The position numbers were made by a program, and so were the translations under genes. From Owenia fusiformis (lineage: Eukaryota; Annelida; Polychaeta; Sabellida; Oweniidae), in contig CAIIXF020000001.1 in assembly GCA_903813345.2 (NCBI GenBank), positions 56,716,270 to 56,780,269 of the forward strand: a stretch of DNA of 64,000 bases, written 5' to 3'. The notes below the pieces were generated by a model that was given only the letters and a program-made list of their open reading frames with translations, did not search any database and was not told where the DNA came from. Shown here in pieces: positions 57,305 through 64,000 of this stretch (positions are counted from its first letter, which is position 1; each line of letters starts with the position of its first letter).

Positions 57305-58888
57305 ATGTTGCCGCAGAACATAATGCAGTCAGGTATGATGATGAGGCCTGTTCAAGGTATGGGAATACCTATGAGGTTACCTGCCCAGGGGTTACGCATT
57401 CCACAGATGCAAGTCATGAATCCTGCCACCCAGCAACTGCAATCTCTCTACCCAGGAATGCAAGGTATAGTGCAAGCCCAACAGCAGTTAATGTCTGCGC
57501 CTCAAAATGGTTTAATGCAAGCCGGACATGTTGCTCAACTTGCAAATATGCAGTCACCGTCCCAACAAGCCACCCAGCAACCCACTGTCCCCGCAGCCCA
57601 ACCTGCCCCTGGCTCATCAAACAACCAGAATCTTCACATTGTAACACCAACCTATCACAAGATCAAGACGCAGGGGACGCAGCCTGGTCAGCAAAGTCCT
57701 GGGTTGCAGAATTCAGGAGCAGAGACAGAGCGGGAGAGCAACCACCAGAGCCCATACCAGCAACAAATTGCTTCTTATGCAGCTGCAGCAACTCAGCAAG
57801 CTCTATCGCAGGCCTCTGCCTCGAGCCTCCATCAAATGCAGCAGTTTCCCCAGCAGTTAGCTGTCAGCAGTGTTTCACATATGCACTCCATGCCTTTCTC
57901 TGTCAGAGTACAGCAGGCTCAACTCCCTGGATTAGTGAATCAAACCTCCACATTAAACCCTGTGGTGTTCCAAGGATCTCCCCTGATGCAGCCTCAATTA
58001 CGTCAACAAGCCACAGTGCCCAATGTGCCCATGATAAACATGTCCAACCAGGGCAAGTATATTAGAATTCCAATGAGGCCCCAGGGAGGTGTACCTATGA
58101 TGCTACCACCAATGCCACTACCTCTCCATATGAGGCCCCAGTTTCGTCCCTCAGTCTCTGTACCATCCACCGTGCGGCATCCAGTCTCCCGTCAATCCCC
58201 CGCCCCTAGGCCTGCTGCCACTGTAATGTCAATAACAGATGTAACTGATGAACCATTGAAAATAGCAGAAGGGATTATTGATGATATAATCAATAAGATT
58301 GTAGGGCTAGAAAATGGATCTGAGGAAGCTGATTTGTTAAAGGACACTGAGGTTCTCTCTGAAGTGGACTCATGTGATGAGAACACACTATTAGGACTTG
58401 ATAGTGCAGTTAGTGGGGCCATTAATGTGCCAGATAGAGACATTAAAAGCACAGTTCAAGAGATGAATGGTGATACAGGGAGTCTCTCACCTGGTTCTCA
58501 GCGTAAACGAAAGATTACAGAAGAATCCACTGATGGTGCAGTGAACAAGAAAGTGTGTATGGTTTGTGGGAAATGTGTTGATCAAAGTGAGGAGAAATTT
58601 GTGCTCATTCATGAAGCGCAGCCTTTTGAGGAAAATAATATCGTTAAGAAAATGCAGTGCGCTGGCTTAAATATAGGTGATTGTTATGATGATTTGCATT
58701 CAAAATATCTATGTGCTGGCGATCTCACAAAAATTACAAAGTTGGAAAAGTTATTATCGCTACAGGGAGAAATTCAAAAGAGCTTTATGGAAACAAAGGA
58801 AATGTTTAAAAGCTCAATGGAAAATGGGGATCTAAAGAAAATGAAAATGGATCTAGATACTGCAGAGCCAGAAGGAAATCAAGATTAG
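57305..58888 (+). CDS. Q/M/P-rich nuclear protein with C-terminal Cys-rich, ZAD-like module
   Basis: 527 codons in one exon after acceptor GTTGTTCCAG; the ATG lies 8 bases into the exon. Residues 1-~300 are Gln/Met/Pro/Ser-rich (QQL, QQAT, MPLPLHMRP), like activation or coactivator regions. Residues ~315-336 (DEPLKIAEGIIDDIINKIV) form an acidic helix. From ~415 comes a compact module with CMVCGKC, then IHE, a C..GL.I, DDLHSKYLC and a KLEKLL helix. This order matches zinc-associated ZAD-type domains, although the last C-x2-C reads C-x2-D. KRKRK-like basic residues (QRKRKI) precede it. Likely a chromatin or transcription factor; no named orthologue recognised. The 263-codon frame overlapping in another register is a compositional shadow. 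Confidence 0.75.
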   Translation: MLPQNIMQSGMMMRPVQGMGIPMRLPAQGLRIPQMQVMNPATQQLQSLYPGMQGIVQAQQQLMSAPQNGLMQAGHVAQLANMQSPSQQATQQPTVPAAQPAPGSSNNQNLHIVTPTYHKIKTQGTQPGQQSPGLQNSGAETERESNHQSPYQQQIASYAAAATQQALSQASASSLHQMQQFPQQLAVSSVSHMHSMPFSVRVQQAQLPGLVNQTSTLNPVVFQGSPLMQPQLRQQATVPNVPMINMSNQGKYIRIPMRPQGGVPMMLPPMPLPLHMRPQFRPSVSVPSTVRHPVSRQSPAPRPAATVMSITDVTDEPLKIAEGIIDDIINKIVGLENGSEEADLLKDTEVLSEVDSCDENTLLGLDSAVSGAINVPDRDIKSTVQEMNGDTGSLSPGSQRKRKITEESTDGAVNKKVCMVCGKCVDQSEEKFVLIHEAQPFEENNIVKKMQCAGLNIGDCYDDLHSKYLCAGDLTKITKLEKLLSLQGEIQKSFMETKEMFKSSMENGDLKKMKMDLDTAEPEGNQD

Positions 58889-60285
58889 AATAATCTCATT
58901 CATGTATAGCATATCTCTGTATTGAATAGGCAATTTTGTACATCAGTGCTTAAATGTCACATATTTGATGTTGACATAAAATGCTTACTCAGCTCAGGTT
59001 TCATTAGTGATGTTCAAGGCACATTTCCTGATCCCTGTGTGATGTATTTACAATATTCTGCTAATGCCTGTTTGTGAAAACTAGGGTTGAATACAGGGTG
59101 AAATGGTTGTCACCACTAGAATGTCAGAGTGCTTATCGGCCTTATCTCTTGGTTGTTACATAATATGAAGAATCATAATCCTTCTTCAAGTGGTTTAATG
59201 TTGTTCAGACAAGGACTGACAAGCTGGTTTCTGGATAAAATGATGAATAAACCATTATTGTTAATACTATTTAATACCTTTGCTTGAGATTGAGAATTAT
59301 CAGATGGATTTAGTTGCCTTGTTATTTCTGTTTTCAACATTCATTCAATGTTTCTAGTTTCAATAGGGTTTGGAAATGGCTTGGTCTTTGGTTAATATTT
59401 GTTTATTGTTTTGTTTGCTTTATATTGGTATCAGAATTATCCAAATAATACGTGAGGTTAATCCGATGCATTGATCTACCATTGCATTATACCTACATTA
59501 TGGTCAGTGTAGTTTCAAATAAATGTTCATTTTGTGTTCTGTTTCATTTGCAAGGTATATAACATGACCAGTAACCATGACACTTTCTATATCATAAGAA
59601 AGGCTATTTCAGCTTAGTATTGATATCATTGTACATGTACAATCTATAAACACAAATCAATAACACAGATAATATCTGAGCTCCATCATGACTGACCTGC
59701 CATTCAGTCATAATTTCCATATGGTCTTCTTTTCCAAGTACACAACTCCAACAGTACCAATGTTGAATGTCTTATAATATCTTTAATTAAGAGAATTATA
59801 GAGCTGTTAAGATACTAATATGCTGCGTGCATGGACTTAATAGAGTTAGCTCATTATTGGCTCCATGGCATAAGTTGGCTGCCATAACACCTTCATTTGT
59901 TATCTTTGTTTCAAAGAATTATTATGTTAAAATCATATTGCAAATGTAGTTGTTCATTCAGTAATTCTTGAAATTGTCATACTTCGGAAGCACACTGTTA
60001 TCAGAACAAACACAATGGCAATGAATTTTGTCTGTTTTAATTGGAATAATATTCATCAGAGATTGCTATTGTACAGATATCATGCATAGAATCAAACATA
60101 TCAGTCACCTTAATAAAACGAGGGTATTTGTATTTTATGGTTTTGCTGTAGGAACTATGGGAAAATCGGATGTGGTGTTATGTGTTTAAGGGTACGTTTA
60201 TTCATCTTTTTTTTATATATATTTTGGGAGGGTAACATAAATGTCTCAAGATATTAGATGTAAAAATAAAGTTTCCGCCAATCTT
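58889..60285 (+). other. Probable 3' UTR of the Q-rich gene
   Basis: AATAAA at 59518 and 60265, and TTAATAAAA near 60110, are candidate poly(A) signals, so the UTR is ~0.65 or ~1.4 kb. No coding sequence inside. Confidence 0.5.
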
Positions 60286-61397
60286 TTTTGTTTGGCCCTT
60301 TAAATTGAGATTGCACCATTTGGGTGTACAGTATGATGAGATGGCCTTATCTTGTCCACCAGGGTCAATTGCATAATATTAAGAATATTTAATATTTAAG
60401 TTGATAGTTATTTTCTCTTCATATACTTTTATAGTGTAATTTTTTACTTTGGAATTTTTAAAGTTTACAGACAAATTGTCTTAAAATATAAAATGCTCCA
60501 AATTCTGTGTTTCACTATGTAATGGGCACTCCTGCAAATTGTCCATGTTATTCACAAAACTATTCTCACATCAGACAATCTGAGGATTATATGTAGATTA
60601 TACTTTAATCACATGTTAAAATGTGAGATTTGAAGTGTATTCCAAATAAGTCATGTTTCTCAACAAAGAGCACCCCAAGTGGAACCTCAACATATGTATG
60701 ATTCTCAAGCATTATTTGTAGACCCTGAGTACTGAGTAGACCTGATAAGCAAAGAATTGTGTTTGCTTGTTATTTTTGCCTGACATAACTACTATTATAG
60801 TTTGTGTAGACTAGAAGTTAAGTAATGTTAGCTTGGTTGGCAGCATTGTTATTCATTGATTGTTGAATTCTACACACTATAATAGTGATTATCTCATCGT
60901 ATTTCACCAGGCTACATCATTGTTATAATGTAATGTAATAGAAATGTAAAATGTTTTATATGTGATATGTTTTAATGTACTGTATGGCTGACTCATTGAG
61001 TGGGTACCCATTGAGTTTATGCCTGTCATTCTAAATGCCAACTCATTTAATGCCAACTCATGTTATTCAGTTACCATAACAACTGTGAGCTGAATGGAGT
61101 AACACAGAGTAACTGGCTAGTGGCTATTGATATCTTGTATCATTAGACACCATAACATCAATGGCTGCCATTGATCACATTTTGTAAGATAAGCAAAATG
61201 TTTACAGAAAAACTGGTTCAATAAGCAGTTATTTATGAATAACGATACCCGATCATATCAGTTATAAGAAAAAAGGCATTATTTTCCATTTTTGTGTTGC
61301 ATAGATGTAGTTTCAGTAATATAGAATGACAGGTATACATTTGTTTAGAATTGCAGATTCTAATTTTTGCCATATCAAAGTTGTAAACAACATGGCC
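60286..61397. other. Gene-free stretch
   Basis: No exon or element end recognised up to the ACCATT duplication at 61398. An imperfect repeat of TGCCAACTCAT occurs near 61037-61062. Confidence 0.4.
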
Positions 61398-61403
61398 ACC
61401 ATT

Positions 61404-63660
61404 CACTGGGGAGTATCGTGATGCAACAACACCGTGTTGTTGCATCAAGATGGCCAGACTTCCGGTGATAGATTTTCGTACGATATGTTGTTTCCCCAAT
61501 TTAAACCCATTTCTAGGACGAATTACTCAATAACCATACACGTGAAGTTAGCGCACGGTCTATATTTAAAGAAACTGTCATTAGTATACATGTAGCATCA
61601 TCAAGAAGCAAGAAGTTCACGGTTTTAGTTCCTCACTATTGATGCAACAACACCAAACTGAAGATGCAACAACACTCCTCTAGATTTGAGCAATGATGCA
61701 ACAACACCAATTAATAGTATTATTTCAGTAGACCATAAATCTCGGGAGGAACAGATTTTTAAATGCTACTATTGCAACACCGGGCCAGTACCCATTTGCG
61801 TTCTTCTCAGGCATTAAAATACACGTCCTGTGGGCGAAGATTCTATATAGTTATTTTCAAAAATTTATACTTTTAAATATCATAATGTACTGGAAGTTGT
61901 CTTATAACATAGTTCAATCGCCTTTAACATTGCAAGCTATAAACCCAATCTATTTTCATAAACCCCTGTTCGATAGCTTGATGACCCTGATACCAGTTAG
62001 TATCATTCTAAATGGTGGACAAACATCTTTCGTTCTCGGTAAACACGAAGAGCTTTTGGAAATCTTGCAGGGCGCACATGTAGAAGTATTGTTCTCTTTG
62101 GATTCGTTCTCCCCGATTGAGTATAAAGGTAGGTAATGGGATTTACGTCCCGAAAAGGTAAACTGATAGGGATACAGTAATCCCAGATTCCCCCTGGGCC
62201 CTCGGGAAATATGATAATGTCTCCCGGAATAAAAACCAATATTGAATCCCTCTCAGTAAATAACCTCTATATAATAGCATTGTATAACTGCAATATCATT
62301 AAACCAACACTCATCGGAAGTTATGGCGTTTTGAAAACTCAAAATCGCTAAATTTGGTGCCCCATGTTAAGTCAATGGGAAATTTTTTTTGAAGTGTAAA
62401 ATACGACATATACATGTATACGACCGAGTACAGCTTAATCTAATGAAAGTCTTTAAATGAAGGGTACCTCAAAAGCAATTTAGCTTCAAAATTTGGACAC
62501 AAAAATGTCTAGGTCAAAATCTAGGTCAAATTCAAAGTTTTCCTTATTTTTGTGATTCTGACACTACACTTCAATTATATTCTTCGATATTGTGTATACA
62601 TGTAGCCAAGAGTGTACTTATAGTGTTAGCCTTTTGCCGTCAGAAAGTATTTTAACCCACTTTTGAGATATGGTGTCCAAAAAGTAGGTCAAAATAAATA
62701 AAATCTCCAAATTTAACGTTTGAGTTATGAATGAAGAATATAATTTTCTCAGTAATCAGAATCTGCAAACCAAATTTCGATCCGACTTCCGGTTCGGAAG
62801 TTATGGCGTTTTTAAATTTCAATAAAAATCGATCTGATGGTATCCTGATAGAAAGTCAAGAGTAGCGAAGAAAATGTTGAAAAATCCATCCATCCTTCCA
62901 TCCATCCTTCCTATCCTATCCTACTATTCTATCCTATCGTTCCTTCTTATTCAATCCTATCCTTCCTATCCCATCCCTTTTATCCCATCCCTTTTAGATC
63001 TGGAGTCTGAAATTGAACTTGTTCAATTTCCAAAGTCTAGTTATATTATAGTTCTTTGTAAACAAGTTCCATACTATACGGTAAATCAAGGGGATTTAAT
63101 TTAGAAAGTGAATAATCTTTATTTTTTCAGATACAATATCAATGAGGTTGGCTCCCGGGGATTCAATACTTAGCCTATGTATTTAGTTTACCTTGTATAT
63201 CCTTTTAACTTTGATAAAGACAAATACATTAAGGAACCAAACAAAATACGTTTCATTCATGAACCACGCACTCACGCGTTTTATTCATGTCCCGACCAAC
63301 ACCTATAAACAGAACATAAAACAGTTTCTCTTGATATTCAATGATACATTATATTGGCGTTTTTGCATCAGCACATTGGTGTTGTTGCATCATCGATAAT
63401 AAACAGAGTGGTGTTGTTGCATCAATAGTGAGGAATTAAAACCGCGAATTTCTCGCTTCTTGATGATGCTACGTGCATACTAATGAGAGTTTTTTAAAAT
63501 ATAGATCATGAGCTAACTGCACGTGTATGATTATTGAGCAACTCGTCCTAGAAATGGGTTTAAATTGGGAAAACAAAATATCGTACGAAAATCTAATACC
63601 GGAAGTCTGGCCATCTTGATGCAACAACACGGTGTTGTTGCATCACGATACCCCCCAGTG
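61404..63660. mobile_element. 2.26-kb transposon with ~260-bp terminal inverted repeats
   Basis: Ends CACTGGGG(A/G)GTATCGTGATG with exact 6-bp flanks ACCATT (61398-61403, 63661-63666). The inverted arms run ~260 bp, sharing GGCCATCTTGATGCAACAA, ATCGTACGAAA and CTAGAAATGGGTTTAAATTG. The 13-mer GATGCAACAACAC appears at least nine times in both orientations, forming a palindrome next to each end. No transposase domain seen; superfamily not assigned. Confidence 0.85.
61811..62128 (+). CDS. Speculative exon inside the transposon
   Basis: GCGTTCTTCTCAG acceptor, 105 open codons and AAAG|GTAGGT donor; the phase fits the candidate exon at 63761-63903. The product has no recognised motif and the region is within a mobile element, so this may be chance. 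Confidence 0.2.
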
Positions 63661-63760
63661 ACCATTGTTGTAGTTAAAGGCCAGCGATGTGACGTAATTT
63701 AAATATGAGCTATCACATATATTATAATATATGTGGGCTATTGCTATTTATATTTTACAG

Positions 63761-63903
63761 ATAGAATGAAATATTTTCTAAAAATATATATTAGAATATT
63801 TTTGCCAATGGATGCATTTGATTACTATACTACAAATGGAGCGAAAGATTGGGCGACGGCAAAATTGCCACTGGATTCTGTTTCTTGTTTTATTATCGTG
63901 CAG
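63761..63903 (+). CDS. Speculative internal exon near window end
   Basis: TATATTTTACAG acceptor, 47 open codons (including DAFDYYTTNGAKDWATAKLP) and CGTGCAG|GTCAGT donor. Codon composition is less AT-biased than the noise frames. Downstream sequence is missing, so no gene can be named. Confidence 0.3.
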
Positions 63904-64000
63904 GTCAGTCTTGTACTGAACAGTGCTGAAACTTTCAACCTTTATGTTAATAATCTAAGATTTATTTGTAAATGTTATTAATATTAGTCCTGATCTGCAT

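Noticed and set aside
57274-58065. 263-codon frame overlapping the Q-rich gene in another register
   Set aside because: Its Ser/Cys/Ala/His-rich content is what a CAG/CCA-rich coding exon gives when read out of frame. It has no domain, and the 527-codon frame carries the coherent modules.

Overview
This is a gene-poor, AT-rich animal nuclear sequence. Split genes with GT-AG introns, AATAAA signals, long introns and abundant non-autonomous DNA transposons all point to a metazoan. TGACCTTGACC-rich dispersed repeats, a DEAF1-type SAND gene and a pair of intronless membrane-protein paralogues fit a lophotrochozoan (perhaps a mollusc), but the sequence does not fix the species. No retroviral or LTR element, bacterial operon, CRISPR array or rRNA was seen.

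Layout. 1-10.8 kb: no recognised gene; a foldback element interrupted by a TA-flanked transposon, a 92-bp/~40-bp satellite (5.38-6.96 kb) and a 200-bp MITE. 10.8-19.3 kb: a reconstructed small gene on + for a 12-cysteine, probably secreted protein, with three phase-0 exons; its second intron holds a three-member nest of DNA transposons (14.38-18.25 kb). 21.6-30.6 kb: two convergent, intronless genes for ~1000-residue multi-pass membrane proteins of one unrecognised family. 33.5-37.8 kb: a three-exon gene on - for a DEAF1-like SAND-domain protein with three PxDLS-type CtBP-binding motifs near its C-terminus. 38-52 kb: repeats and MITEs, many with readable target-site duplications, a 10-bp-period satellite and a tRNA-like sequence. 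52.2-60.3 kb: a + strand gene with a CCAAT-box promoter candidate, a probable non-coding first exon and a large Q/M/P-rich coding exon ending in a Cys-rich, ZAD-like module. 61.4-63.7 kb: a 2.26-kb transposon with long terminal repeats and a recurrent 13-bp motif, followed by a possible exon at the window edge.

The genes do not form one pathway. Two look like nuclear regulators (SAND/PxDLS; Q-rich/ZAD-like), one like a secreted signalling or binding protein, and two like paralogous cell-surface proteins. All calls come from reading the sequence; no database search was run.
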